Positions 25,002 through 33,311 of a DNA stretch of 35,088 nt are shown here, piece after piece; the first letter of the stretch is position 1; each line of letters opens with the position of its first letter. Under the pieces are notes generated by a model that was not told the origin of the DNA, did not search any database, and saw only the letters and a program-made list of their open reading frames with translations. Position numbers and translations under genes: made by a program. The DNA is taken from the NCBI RefSeq assembly GCF_040392825.1, contig NZ_JBEBVH010000005.1:1-35088 (forward strand), written 5' to 3'. Source of the stretch: Pseudopedobacter sp040392825. GTDB lineage: Bacteria > Bacteroidota > Bacteroidia > Sphingobacteriales > Sphingobacteriaceae.

Positions 25002-25577
25002 TCAAGATTTAAAATAAAATATTTGATGAGGTGTAATACATGCATCTAAATTAACGTCAAAAGGCTCTTTTTCAATAAGATCAGGAAGAGGATCAAACAA
25101 CGATAAGCCCACTTTAAAAACATCCTTTCGGCAGGTAACTAAAAAGCGATCGTAAAAACCCCCTCCATAACCAATTCTATTCCCCTCTAAGTCGAAAGCC
25201 AAAAGCGGTATAAAAACAGCATCTATTTTTTCGACTGGTATAATTTCTCCAAAAACGGGCTCTGGAATATGAAATCTATTCTTTTGCAGAATAGTTCGCT
25301 CATGATCGAAAAGCACATTTTCCATCCTTTTTTGCATAAAATCTGTTCTGGGAATAACCAGATTTATCTCGGGATAATGTTCTTTAAAAAAAGAGATAAT
25401 TTCGAAAGTATCTACTTCTTTCCTTTCTCTGATAGGCAAAAATAGGTGTACAAAAGTATATTTATTCCATTCTATTTTAGCCAGCTGCTCCACAATATTA
25501 TTGTTCATTCTCCAGAATTCACTTTTGGGTAGCGCTTCGCGTTTTAGCAGGAAATCTTTACGTAATGTCTTCTTCAC
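25002..25577 (-). CDS. 5-formyltetrahydrofolate cyclo-ligase
   Basis: Uses ATP to turn 5-formyl-THF into 5,10-methenyl-THF, recovering folate (FTHFS cyclo-ligase; also called YgfA/FthC/MTHFS). The 191 residues start at a GTG at 25577 (MKKTLRKDFLLKREAL), the only start that keeps the conserved N-terminal Arg/Lys-rich helix; a GGTGAAG stretch precedes it. Family motifs: FLPIRERKEVDT, VIPLLAFDLEGNRIGYGGGFYDRFL (phosphate-binding GYGGGFYDR) and the C-terminal DPLPDLIEKEPFDVNLDACITPHQ. It is downstream of efp but separated by a strong terminator, so it probably has its own promoter. Confidence 0.94.
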   Translation of the reverse strand: MKKTLRKDFLLKREALPKSEFWRMNNNIVEQLAKIEWNKYTFVHLFLPIRERKEVDTFEIISFFKEHYPEINLVIPRTDFMQKRMENVLFDHERTILQKNRFHIPEPVFGEIIPVEKIDAVFIPLLAFDLEGNRIGYGGGFYDRFLVTCRKDVFKVGLSLFDPLPDLIEKEPFDVNLDACITPHQIFYFKS

Positions 25578-25708
25578 CTTTAAGTTTTAGAAAGACTAAG
25601 TTATTATACAAAGTATAAAGTCAAAAGTAAAAGTTCAAAAAGAATGGTTTTCAGAAAATCATATAGAATCTAAAAGCTTTGAGTAAAGACCGAATTTAAA
25701 CATAAAAA

Positions 25709-25739
25709 AACGGCTTTCGCTATTAAGCGTAAAGCCGTT
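25709..25739 (-). terminator. Rho-independent terminator of efp
   Basis: AACGGCTTTCGCT (25709-25721) pairs with AGCGTAAAGCCGTT (25726-25739) with one bulged T and a four-base loop. On the minus strand it is followed by seven T residues, directly downstream of the efp stop codon. Confidence 0.9.
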
Positions 25740-25774
25740 ATCAACCTAAACCTAAAACTTAAATATGAAAAAAC

Positions 25775-26338
25775 TTAGTTTTTAACTCTCTCAATGTAAG
25801 CGCCATTAGAGGTGTCAACTTTTATTTTGTCTCCCTGGTTAATAAACAAAGGAACTTTAACTTCAACTCCGGTTTCTACAGTTGCACTTTTGGTCGCGTT
25901 TGTAGATGTATCGCCTTTTACTGCAGGCTCGGTGTAAGTCACTTCCAATTCAACAGAATGAGGTGCTTGTGCCATAATAGGTTCTTCACTTTCAAAAGCA
26001 ACAATTACATTCATACCTTCCTTTAAGAAACGGGCAGATGAACCAAAAAGATGTTTTGGGATGTTGTATTGTTCGAAAGTTGTGTTGTCCATCACCACGA
26101 AGAAATCACCATCATCATATAAATATTGATAATCGTTAGTTTCAACGCGACAGATTTCTACCTCTTCGTCTGTTCTGAAACGATATTCAACCAATTTTCC
26201 GGTTTTTACGTTTCTCATTCTAGCCTGGTAGAAAGCTCTAAGGTTACCTGGTGTACGATGAATAAATTCTTCTACAGAAACCAATTCTCCGTTGAACCTT
26301 AATACGTTACCATTTTTTATTTCCGATGCCTTAGCCAT
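25775..26338 (-). CDS. efp: Elongation factor P (non-canonical tip loop)
   Basis: Translation factor that relieves ribosome stalling at proline runs; 187 residues, three beta domains. The family pattern is clear (ASEIKNGNVLRFNGELVSVEEF at the start; NIPKHLFGSSARFLKEGMNV; VKVPLFINQGDKIKVDTSNGAYIERV at the end). The tip loop between the first strands reads HRTPGNLRAF (residues 27-36). The position modified in other bacteria (Lys34 in E. coli within PGKG, Arg32 in Pseudomonas within SGRN) is occupied by Asn32 here; the nearest basic residue is Arg34, two residues later. So lysylation, 5-aminopentanol attachment or rhamnosylation at the usual site is not possible. It has its own promoter and terminator. 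Confidence 0.96.
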   Translation of the reverse strand: MAKASEIKNGNVLRFNGELVSVEEFIHRTPGNLRAFYQARMRNVKTGKLVEYRFRTDEEVEICRVETNDYQYLYDDGDFFVVMDNTTFEQYNIPKHLFGSSARFLKEGMNVIVAFESEEPIMAQAPHSVELEVTYTEPAVKGDTSTNATKSATVETGVEVKVPLFINQGDKIKVDTSNGAYIERVKN

Positions 26339-26362
26339 AAATATAATTTATATTTGGGAGCG

Positions 26363-26394
26363 CAAATATAGCGTTTTGTTGCCAAAAGACAAAA
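26363..26394 (-). promoter_or_regulatory. Promoter of efp
   Basis: Minus strand: TTTTG (26394-26390) and TATATTTG (26370-26363) separated by 19 bases, a full match to the Bacteroidota -33/-7 pattern. Transcription would begin near 26356, giving a leader of about 18 bases before the efp ATG. Confidence 0.7.
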
Positions 26395-26434
26395 CAGCCC
26401 CTTAAAGTTTAGACGTAAAAATATACTGAAGATC

Positions 26435-27052
26435 TTATTTATAGTCCGCTATTTTTAGCTGATTTTCGCAAAAGTCATATTCAACTTCCTGATTAGAACA
26501 TACGATAACCAATCTATCTTTAGAATAGGTACTAACCAATTGATGATACCATGTTATGCCCTGGTTATCCAGGTTGGAACACGGTTCGTCCAGGAAAAGT
26601 AAAGGAGTGTCTGATAAAAACGCCAGAACAAGTTTTAGTCTCTGCTTCATTCCCGAAGAAAAGTATTTCACCTGCTTGTTTTTACTGCTCTCCATTCCTA
26701 ATAAATGGATGATCTCTTTGGAAGAGATTTTATCCAGAGGCTTTTTAAACTGAAAATGAAAATGTATGGCTTCAGATAAGGTAAAATCTTCAATCAGTTC
26801 CAGGTATGGTGCAGCAATGCTTACTTGCTGGAAAATGTGTTCTGTATCAATAGCTTTTTTGTTTTGCTGATAAGCTATTTTGCCCTGCGAAGGGGAAAGC
26901 GAACCGCAGAGGATTTGAAGTAAGGTAGATTTGCCGGAACCATTAATTCCCAGAATGGCATAAGACTTACCAGAGCAGAATGTATAATTAATATTCTTAA
27001 ATATCCACTCTCTGTTAAATCTTCTGCCAACGTTCTCCAGGATAATTTCCAT
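26435..27052 (-). CDS. ABC transporter ATP-binding protein
   Basis: Nucleotide-binding subunit, 205 residues from the ATG at 27052 (an in-frame TTG lies three bases earlier). Walker A GINGSGKST (35-43), signature FSSGMKQRLK (131-140, SSGMKQ), Walker B LLFLDEP (151-157) and SNLDNQG are all present, so it should bind and hydrolyse ATP. No permease is adjacent and none is fused. It sits six bases after lpxA at the end of the lipid A operon, which is suggestive of a link with envelope transport but does not prove one. It resembles single-domain exporter ATPases of the CcmA/multidrug type. Confidence 0.9.
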   Translation of the reverse strand: MEIILENVGRRFNREWIFKNINYTFCSGKSYAILGINGSGKSTLLQILCGSLSPSQGKIAYQQNKKAIDTEHIFQQVSIAAPYLELIEDFTLSEAIHFHFQFKKPLDKISSKEIIHLLGMESSKNKQVKYFSSGMKQRLKLVLAFLSDTPLLFLDEPCSNLDNQGITWYHQLVSTYSKDRLVIVCSNQEVEYDFCENQLKIADYK

Positions 27053-27058
27053 CAAATA

Positions 27059-27841
27059 TTAAGATTGTCCGAAACCTTTAAGGACACCTCTGTTAGAATT
27101 TCTGATGAAATTAAGAATTTCGTCGCGTTCTTCAGTAGGGTTAAATTCGGCTTCAATAATGTCTAATGCTTTGGTGACATTATTGTTCTTTACAAACAGA
27201 ATTCTGTAAATATCTTGTATCTCATTAATTTGCTCAGAAGAATAGCCTCTTCTGCGTAATCCAACAGAGTTAATACCCGTGTAAGATAGCGGTTCGCGGG
27301 CAGCTTTAATATAAGGAGGAACATCTTTACGTACCAGTGATCCGCCTGTTACAAATGCATGTGAACCAACTTTAACAAACTGATGGATGGCAACCAGTCC
27401 TGCTAAAACTACATAGTCTCCAACAGTAACGTGGCCGGCAAGTGTTGTGCTATTACTAAAAATACAATGATCGCCCACCATACAATCATGCGCAATATGT
27501 GAATATGCTTGTATAAGGCAGTTTTTCCCGATAATAGTTTTATATCTATCCTTAGTTCCGCGATTGACTGTTACAAATTCACGGATAGTTGTGTTATCGC
27601 CAATCTCTGCCGTGGTTTCCTCGCCTTCAAACTTCAGGTCCTGTGGAACACCAGAGATTACAGCCCCCGGGAAAATACGACAGTTTTTCCCAATTCTGGC
27701 ACCATCCATAATGGTTACATTAGAGCCAATCCAGGTACCTTCGCCAATTTCCACATCTTTATGGATAACAGCAAAAGGATCAATAACAACACTGTCTGCA
27801 ATTTTTGCCTGTGGATGTATATATGCGAGTGGTTGTATCAT
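27059..27841 (-). CDS. lpxA: UDP-N-acetylglucosamine O-acyltransferase LpxA
   Basis: First enzyme of lipid A synthesis: transfers a 3-hydroxyacyl chain from ACP to the 3-OH of UDP-GlcNAc. The 260 residues consist of a left-handed beta-helix built from hexapeptide repeats (IGEGTWIGSNVTIMDGARIG, and so on to about residue 190) followed by a C-terminal helical domain. The catalytic His118 lies in AYSHIAHDC, aligned with His125 of E. coli. GLRRRGYSSEQI is typical of the C-terminal part. The gene is 10 bases from lpxC-fabZ upstream and six from the ABC gene downstream. Confidence 0.97.
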   Translation of the reverse strand: MIQPLAYIHPQAKIADSVVIDPFAVIHKDVEIGEGTWIGSNVTIMDGARIGKNCRIFPGAVISGVPQDLKFEGEETTAEIGDNTTIREFVTVNRGTKDRYKTIIGKNCLIQAYSHIAHDCMVGDHCIFSNSTTLAGHVTVGDYVVLAGLVAIHQFVKVGSHAFVTGGSLVRKDVPPYIKAAREPLSYTGINSVGLRRRGYSSEQINEIQDIYRILFVKNNNVTKALDIIEAEFNPTEERDEILNFIRNSNRGVLKGFGQS

Positions 27842-27851
27842 TTTTAGTGAT

Positions 27852-29255
27852 TTAGTTTTCTTTAACTTTTGTTATTTGTGCCATCATTTCGGCTTCTACC
27901 ACAACGGTTTCACCAACCATTCCCACACCTTTCATTTGTGCAATACCTCTCCTTATGGGTTCCATCAGGTCACATCTGAAAACGATAGTATCTCCTGGGT
28001 TCACCTGTGCTCTAAAGCGGACTTTGTCTATCTTAAGAAAATAAGTCAGATAATTTTCCGGATCAGGAACAGTACTTAAAACCAGAATGCCGCCAGTTTG
28101 TGCCATAGCCTCAATCTGGATAACACCAGGAAAAACAGGAGCACCGGGAAAATGTCCTTTAAAGAATTCCTCGTTCATGGTTACGTTCTTCACGCCAACA
28201 ACATAGTTTTTGGTCAGTTCGATAATTTTATCGATGAACAGGAACGGTTGTCTGTGCGGTAAAATATTCATAATCTGTTTAATATCCAGCACAGGTTTTG
28301 TTGCCGGGTCATAAACATTTACAGATTTCTTTTTACGGTCTTTTTTTATCATTGCCTTAATCTTCTTAGCAAAGGCAACGTTTGCCGCATGTCCCGGCCT
28401 TGCAGCCATAATATGGCCTTTTAGTGGTACACCAATTAAAGCCAGGTCACCAATCATATCCAATAGTTTATGACGGGCAGGTTCGTTTTGATGACGTAAT
28501 TGGATATTGTTTAAAACGCCCTCTTTGGCAACTTTAATTTCTTCTCTGTTGAAAGCCTTTGCCAGATCAGAAAGTTCTTCAGGTGCCAATTCGTGGTCTA
28601 CAATAACGATAGCGTTATTAATGTCTCCTCCCTTTATCAGGTTATGCTTTAAAAGCATTTCCAGTTCATGAAGAAAAACGAAAGTTCTGCAAGAAGCAAT
28701 TTCTGTTTTAAAATCTCCAATAGAAGTAATGGTAGCATGTTGGCTACCAAGAACAGGAGAATTATAATCTACCATACAGGTAAAGCGGTAATCGTCCTGA
28801 TAAGGCATGGCCATCATCTCTACATTTCTGTCTTCCTCGGAGTAGCTGATATTATGTGGGATGTAGTAATATTCCCTTTCTGCATTTTGCTCTTTGTATC
28901 CTGCAGACTCTATGCCTTTAACAAATTCTATGGCACTCCCGTCTAAGATAGGTACCTCAATACCATTCAATTCTATCAGTACATTGTCTACTTCACAGCC
29001 AACTAAAGCTGCCAATACGTGTTCTGTAGTGCTTACACTTGCCCCGTTCTGCGATATGGTTGTACTTCTTGCGGTGTCTGTAACGTTGTCTACATCGGCT
29101 TCAATAATCGGTTGTCCCGGTAAATCAATTCGCTGGAATTTATAACCGTGATTTTCCGGTGCCGGTTTAAAAGTTAAGGTTACATTTGCTCCTGTATGTA
29201 AGCCAACCCCCGAAAAACTAACTTCCGATTTAATCGTTCTCTGTTTTGGATTCAT
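27852..29255 (-). CDS. lpxC/fabZ: LpxC-FabZ fusion: deacetylase plus 3-hydroxyacyl-ACP dehydratase
   Basis: Bifunctional protein of 467 residues from the ATG at 29255 (an upstream extension would run into lpxD). Residues 1-305 are LpxC, the committed zinc deacetylase of lipid A synthesis: Glu78-His79 (TEHVLAAL), His262 and Asp266 (HKLLDMIGDL) as zinc ligands and His289 (RPGHAANVAF), with the same 27-residue spacing as in E. coli. A basic linker (KKDRKKK, about 304-310) leads to FabZ (about 322-467) with His368 (GHFPGAPVFPG) and Glu382 (QIEAMAQTGG), 14 residues apart as in E. coli FabZ. The fusion is known in Bacteroidota. It physically couples the competing users of 3-hydroxyacyl-ACP. Confidence 0.97.
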   Translation of the reverse strand: MNPKQRTIKSEVSFSGVGLHTGANVTLTFKPAPENHGYKFQRIDLPGQPIIEADVDNVTDTARSTTISQNGASVSTTEHVLAALVGCEVDNVLIELNGIEVPILDGSAIEFVKGIESAGYKEQNAEREYYYIPHNISYSEEDRNVEMMAMPYQDDYRFTCMVDYNSPVLGSQHATITSIGDFKTEIASCRTFVFLHELEMLLKHNLIKGGDINNAIVIVDHELAPEELSDLAKAFNREEIKVAKEGVLNNIQLRHQNEPARHKLLDMIGDLALIGVPLKGHIMAARPGHAANVAFAKKIKAMIKKDRKKKSVNVYDPATKPVLDIKQIMNILPHRQPFLFIDKIIELTKNYVVGVKNVTMNEEFFKGHFPGAPVFPGVIQIEAMAQTGGILVLSTVPDPENYLTYFLKIDKVRFRAQVNPGDTIVFRCDLMEPIRRGIAQMKGVGMVGETVVVEAEMMAQITKVKEN

Positions 29256-29265
29256 AAGTTTTATT

Positions 29266-30297
29266 TTATTTGAGCGCCTGCAAAGCTCTTTGTAATTCTT
29301 CGATCTTTCTTTCCAGTTCTGGCAGCCTTTGAATAACAACCTGAGATCTCATATTATTTTGATAGCTTACTGCTGGCGATCCAGCCCATTTTTTTCCCTC
29401 TTCTGTAATCCCCTTATTAATGCCGGATTGCGCTTGTACTTGCGAACCTTTGGCTACTGAAATATGTCCAACAATACCAACCTGGCCACCAATTATACAA
29501 TTCTCACCAATTTTTGTGCTTCCGGATATTCCAGTTTGTGAAGCTACAACAGTATTAGAACCTATTTCTGCATTATGGGCTATTTGAATCAAATTATCTA
29601 GCTTAACACCTTTTTTAATCAGGGTAGATCCCATAGTCGCTCTATCTATGCAGGTGTTTGCACCAACTTCTACATTATCTTCTATCACAACATTGCCAAT
29701 CTGGCTGATCTTGTTATAAGAACCATCTGCCTGGGGGGCAAAACCAAAACCGTCGCTGCCTATTACGGCATTAGCATGGATAACGACATCGTTACCCACT
29801 ACACAGTCATGATATATCTTTACCCCCGAAAATAAGGTAGAGTTTGTGCCTACATGCGCATGATCTCCTACATAAACATGCGGATATATTTTTGAATTAT
29901 CGGCTATAGAAGCTCCCGCCCCGATATAAGCAAAGGCCCCGATATACACATTTTTACCAATGCTGGCCTCGGGATGTATAAAAGAAGGCTGTTCTATACC
30001 CGATTTATTGAGTTTAATAGTATTGTACATCTCCAGCAATACCGAGAAACTAGAATATGCGCTAGGGACTCTTATGATGGTAGGATGCACAGGCTCATTA
30101 ACCTCTAAATCTTCATTTACTATCACTACAGATGCTCTGGTAGTATATAGAAAAGACTCATATTTAGGATTAGCTAAAAAAGCAAGGCAACCTTCTTCTG
30201 CTTCTTCTATTTTAGCTAATTTATTAACAATCACATCCGGACTCCCTTCCAGGGTTCCATTAAGTAGTGTACAAACCTCTTTTGCGGTAAACTGCAT
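29266..30297 (-). CDS. lpxD: UDP-3-O-acylglucosamine N-acyltransferase LpxD
   Basis: Adds the second 3-hydroxyacyl chain to UDP-3-O-acyl-glucosamine. The 343 residues consist of an N-terminal uridine-binding domain (about 1-100), a hexapeptide-repeat left-handed beta-helix (about 105-315) and a C-terminal helix (RLPELERKIEELQRALQ). The catalytic His241 lies in LIQIAHNAEIG, equivalent to His239 in E. coli. GSDGFGFAPQ is a family signature. It is the first gene of the lpx operon and has a good promoter only four bases before its ATG, though read-through from the HD-domain gene 63 bases upstream is also possible. Confidence 0.97.
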   Translation of the reverse strand: MQFTAKEVCTLLNGTLEGSPDVIVNKLAKIEEAEEGCLAFLANPKYESFLYTTRASVVIVNEDLEVNEPVHPTIIRVPSAYSSFSVLLEMYNTIKLNKSGIEQPSFIHPEASIGKNVYIGAFAYIGAGASIADNSKIYPHVYVGDHAHVGTNSTLFSGVKIYHDCVVGNDVVIHANAVIGSDGFGFAPQADGSYNKISQIGNVVIEDNVEVGANTCIDRATMGSTLIKKGVKLDNLIQIAHNAEIGSNTVVASQTGISGSTKIGENCIIGGQVGIVGHISVAKGSQVQAQSGINKGITEEGKKWAGSPAVSYQNNMRSQVVIQRLPELERKIEELQRALQALK

Positions 30298-30301
30298 CTG
30301 G

Positions 30302-30332
30302 CAAAATTAAATGATAATATTAAACGAACAAA
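30302..30332 (-). promoter_or_regulatory. Promoter of the lpx operon, almost at the lpxD ATG
   Basis: Minus strand: TTTG (30332-30329), 19-base spacer, TAATTTTG (30309-30302): a full match to the Bacteroidota pattern. Only CCAG separates the -7 box from the lpxD ATG at 30297, so the transcript would start at or very near the A of ATG. Confidence 0.6.
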
Positions 30333-30360
30333 TTGTTTAAGTCAAAATAGCAATTAAGGT

Positions 30361-31590
30361 CTATATTTTAGTATAGCACAGGAAATATTTTGTTACGACA
30401 ATAGACAGCGCTTCCAGGCTGGACGTATCTGAAACTCTTGTAATATCTTCTATCTCACCATTCTTGCGTAATATATTAATGCTTCCGCTGCCCGTATTAT
30501 TGTATGCCCGGTTATTTACAGAATCGGTAAATATAAAATATGACGCTTCTTCCTCTGTAATATTAAAAGCAGCTATAATTTTTTCCTTTAGCTCATTTAT
30601 TTTTGCCGAGTCAGGCTCTTCATTACTAAGCTCTACTTTATACAGCCTTCTGGTAATTAAAAAAGTGCAAAGCGTACGTAGCACAAAGTCTTCATGCTGC
30701 TGCCAAACTTTAATAGCTCCCATAATATCATGATCGTCCAGTTGTGCGAAACAGGACAGGTGCTCGCTGTCTACAGTAAATTCATCACCTTGTATATCAT
30801 GGTATAAAAAGTGTTTCAGTGCCGGAGAGGCAAATAGTTCTAACCCTTTCCTGGCTAGCTCACGGGCCCTTTTTAGGATTTTTACTAAGAGCTGTTCGCC
30901 CGCCAGAGCAGTTTTATGAAGATAAACCTGCCAGTACATCAGCCGTCTGGCAATCAGGAATTTTTCTACCGAATAAATGCCTTTCTCCTCTACAACCAGA
31001 TTCCCGTCTTTAACATTTAACAGCTTAATAATCCTGTCAGAGCTAACTGTACCTTCGGTAACACCGCTAAAGAAACTATCCCGATTTAAGTAATCTAATC
31101 TGTCCAGATCTAACTGGCCGCAGATAAGCTGAAAGAAAAATTTCTTAGGATACTGATTGTTAAAAATTTCTAAGGCTAGGTTTAACCTCCCACCAAGATC
31201 ACGATTTAATTTATCTATAAAAAGTCTGCTTATCCTTTCATGAGAAATACTCTTAACCAGGCTATGTTCCAGTGCATGAGAGAATGGGCCATGGCCAATA
31301 TCGTGTAGTAAGATAGCTATACAAGCGGCCTCTGCCTCTTCTGCATTAATGTCCTGTCCTTTGGACTGCAGATGTTCAATGGCCAGTTGCATTAAATGCA
31401 TAACGCCCAATGCATGGTGAAATCTGGTATGCAATGCACCCGGATAAACGAGATGGGCCATCCCAACTTGCTTGATGTATCTAAGTCTTTGAAAATAGGG
31501 GTGTTCTATTAAATCAAAAATTAATGGAGTCTTGATACTAATAAAACCATAGACCGGATCGTTAATTATTTTATGCTTATTCAAATACAT
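30361..31590 (-). CDS. HD-domain phosphohydrolase (dGTPase/SAMHD1-like)
   Basis: Cytosolic metal-dependent phosphohydrolase of 409 residues. The HD domain has an Arg-Phe-His-His (residues 56-59), the His96-Asp97 pair in LLHDIGHGPFSHALEHS, and a later Asp in DLDRLDYLNRDSFFSG, completing the HD metal site. This arrangement, with HTRFHHALGVMHL and the DLDRLDYLNRD helix, is that of the dNTP triphosphohydrolase/SAMHD1-like branch rather than cyclic-nucleotide phosphodiesterases. The true substrate is not assignable. It is upstream of lpxD in the same direction and divergent from porX. Confidence 0.85.
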   Translation of the reverse strand: MYLNKHKIINDPVYGFISIKTPLIFDLIEHPYFQRLRYIKQVGMAHLVYPGALHTRFHHALGVMHLMQLAIEHLQSKGQDINAEEAEAACIAILLHDIGHGPFSHALEHSLVKSISHERISRLFIDKLNRDLGGRLNLALEIFNNQYPKKFFFQLICGQLDLDRLDYLNRDSFFSGVTEGTVSSDRIIKLLNVKDGNLVVEEKGIYSVEKFLIARRLMYWQVYLHKTALAGEQLLVKILKRARELARKGLELFASPALKHFLYHDIQGDEFTVDSEHLSCFAQLDDHDIMGAIKVWQQHEDFVLRTLCTFLITRRLYKVELSNEEPDSAKINELKEKIIAAFNITEEEASYFIFTDSVNNRAYNNTGSGSINILRKNGEIEDITRVSDTSSLEALSIVVTKYFLCYTKI

Positions 31591-31740
31591 TTGACTTTAT
31601 AAGGCACAAATTTTGTTAAATTTATTGACGCGGTAAAATCTGACACTATTTTTATTAGGGATATTAAAAATTATACCTATACTATTTTGCCTAAAATACC
31701 GTCAGTATACTATGTTTTTGAATTTTAATTTTTTAAATAT

Positions 31741-33294
31741 ATGCAAGCAGCGAACATTTTGTGGGCCGATGATGAGATAGATCTTTTAAAACCACACATT
31801 ATCTTTTTGAACGAAAAAGGATACAATATAGAAACGGCAACAAATGGCAACGATGCTTTAGATATTTTTAACTCGAAGGATTTCGATTTAGTCTTTTTAG
31901 ATGAAAATATGCCGGGGCTTACCGGATTGGAAACTTTAACAGCTATAAAAAGCTCAAATCCAGATATTCCAGTGGTGATGATTACTAAAAGTGAGGAAGA
32001 ATATCTAATGGAGGATGCCATTGGTGCAACTATAGATGATTATTTGATAAAGCCTGTAAACCCCAAACAGATTTTATCTACTATAAAAAAGCTGATAGAT
32101 AATAAGCGGTTGGTTAGCGAAAAAACTTCTATGGCCTATCAGCAAGATTTCAGGAATCTGGGAATGACCTTAAACGATAACCTCAACTATAAGGAATGGG
32201 TAGACGTTTATAAAAAGCTTATTTTCTGGGAACTGAAACTTGAGAAATTAGAAGATGAAGGCATGCATGAAATCCTGACTTTACAAAAAGCAGAAGCGAA
32301 TGCCCAGTTTTCTAAATTTATAGAAAAGAATTATGTTAAATGGATAAATAACCAGGATGATGCGCCTGTTTTTTCTCACCAGTTATTTAAAAAGAAGGTA
32401 TTTCCTGCTTTAACAGATAACATTCCTACTTTCTTTATCCTGATAGATAATCTCCGTTACGATCAATGGAAAATTATCAACCCTATCATTAGTGAATATT
32501 TCAGGATGGAAGAAGAAGATATTTATTTAAGTATTCTTCCTACGGCAACACAATATGCCAGAAATGCTATTTTCGCTGGTTTAATGCCTTTAGATATGGA
32601 AAAAAGGTATCCGTCGATGTGGCAAAATGATGAAGATGAGGGCGGTAAGAATCTCTATGAAAACGAATTTCTGGCAGATCAGATCAAGAGGACTTTAAGA
32701 AAAGATATTAAGTATTCTTATAATAAGATCTTAACTCAGGAACAAGGAAAGGATTTAAACGAAATGCTGCCGAACCTGATGGAAAACTCGCTGAACGTTA
32801 TTGTATACAATTTTGTGGACATGCTCTCCCATGCCAGAACAGATATGCAGATGATTAAAGAGTTGGCAAATGACGATGCTGCATACCGTTCTATAACTTT
32901 AAGCTGGTTCGAGCATTCGCCGTTGTTAGATCTGATTAAAAAACTGTCACAAAAACGGGTAAAAGTTATGCTGACAACAGATCACGGAACTATTCGCGTA
33001 AAAAAACCAAGTAAGGTTATTGGCGATAGAAATACAAATACCAATTTAAGATACAAACAGGGTAAAAACCTGGCATTTACGGCAAAAGAAGTATTTCATA
33101 TTAAAAATCCACACGAGATTATGCTTCCAAAATTGCATGTGAGCTCAAGCTTTATCTTCGCCAAGGAAGACAGCTATTTCGTTTACCAGAATAATTACAA
33201 TCAGTTTGTAAATTATTATAACGAGACTTTCCAGCATGGTGGAATCTCTATGGAAGAAATGATTATCCCATTTGTTACTTATAAAAATAAATAG
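31741..33294 (+). CDS. porX: PorX-type response regulator with PglZ domain (type IX secretion control)
   Basis: Two-component regulator of 517 residues. The receiver domain (1-120) has Asp10-Asp11, phospho-acceptor Asp54 in VFLDENMPG, Thr82 and Lys104 in LIKPVNP. After a helical linker (about 121-210) comes a PglZ domain of the alkaline phosphatase superfamily, with metal-site motifs LIDNLRYDQWK, FVDMLSHAR, LTTDHGTIRV and FQHGGISMEEM. There is no DNA-binding domain. In Porphyromonas gingivalis and Flavobacterium, PorX controls the type IX secretion system and its PglZ domain has been shown to act as a phosphodiesterase. Neither the kinase PorY nor por/gld structural genes lie in this window. 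tsaE follows after 17 bases. Confidence 0.95.
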   Translation: MQAANILWADDEIDLLKPHIIFLNEKGYNIETATNGNDALDIFNSKDFDLVFLDENMPGLTGLETLTAIKSSNPDIPVVMITKSEEEYLMEDAIGATIDDYLIKPVNPKQILSTIKKLIDNKRLVSEKTSMAYQQDFRNLGMTLNDNLNYKEWVDVYKKLIFWELKLEKLEDEGMHEILTLQKAEANAQFSKFIEKNYVKWINNQDDAPVFSHQLFKKKVFPALTDNIPTFFILIDNLRYDQWKIINPIISEYFRMEEEDIYLSILPTATQYARNAIFAGLMPLDMEKRYPSMWQNDEDEGGKNLYENEFLADQIKRTLRKDIKYSYNKILTQEQGKDLNEMLPNLMENSLNVIVYNFVDMLSHARTDMQMIKELANDDAAYRSITLSWFEHSPLLDLIKKLSQKRVKVMLTTDHGTIRVKKPSKVIGDRNTNTNLRYKQGKNLAFTAKEVFHIKNPHEIMLPKLHVSSSFIFAKEDSYFVYQNNYNQFVNYYNETFQHGGISMEEMIIPFVTYKNK

Positions 33295-33311
33295 AGCCTT
33301 ATTTTTGCATC

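Noticed and set aside
27564..28079. 171-codon open frame antisense to lpxA and lpxC-fabZ
   Set aside because: It overlaps two certain genes on the other strand, has low-complexity Ser/Thr/Phe-rich translation and no promoter; a shadow of the real coding strand.
29256..29339. N-terminal extension of LpxC-FabZ
   Set aside because: It would overlap the end of lpxD by 74 bases; the ATG at 29255 gives the usual LpxC N-terminus.
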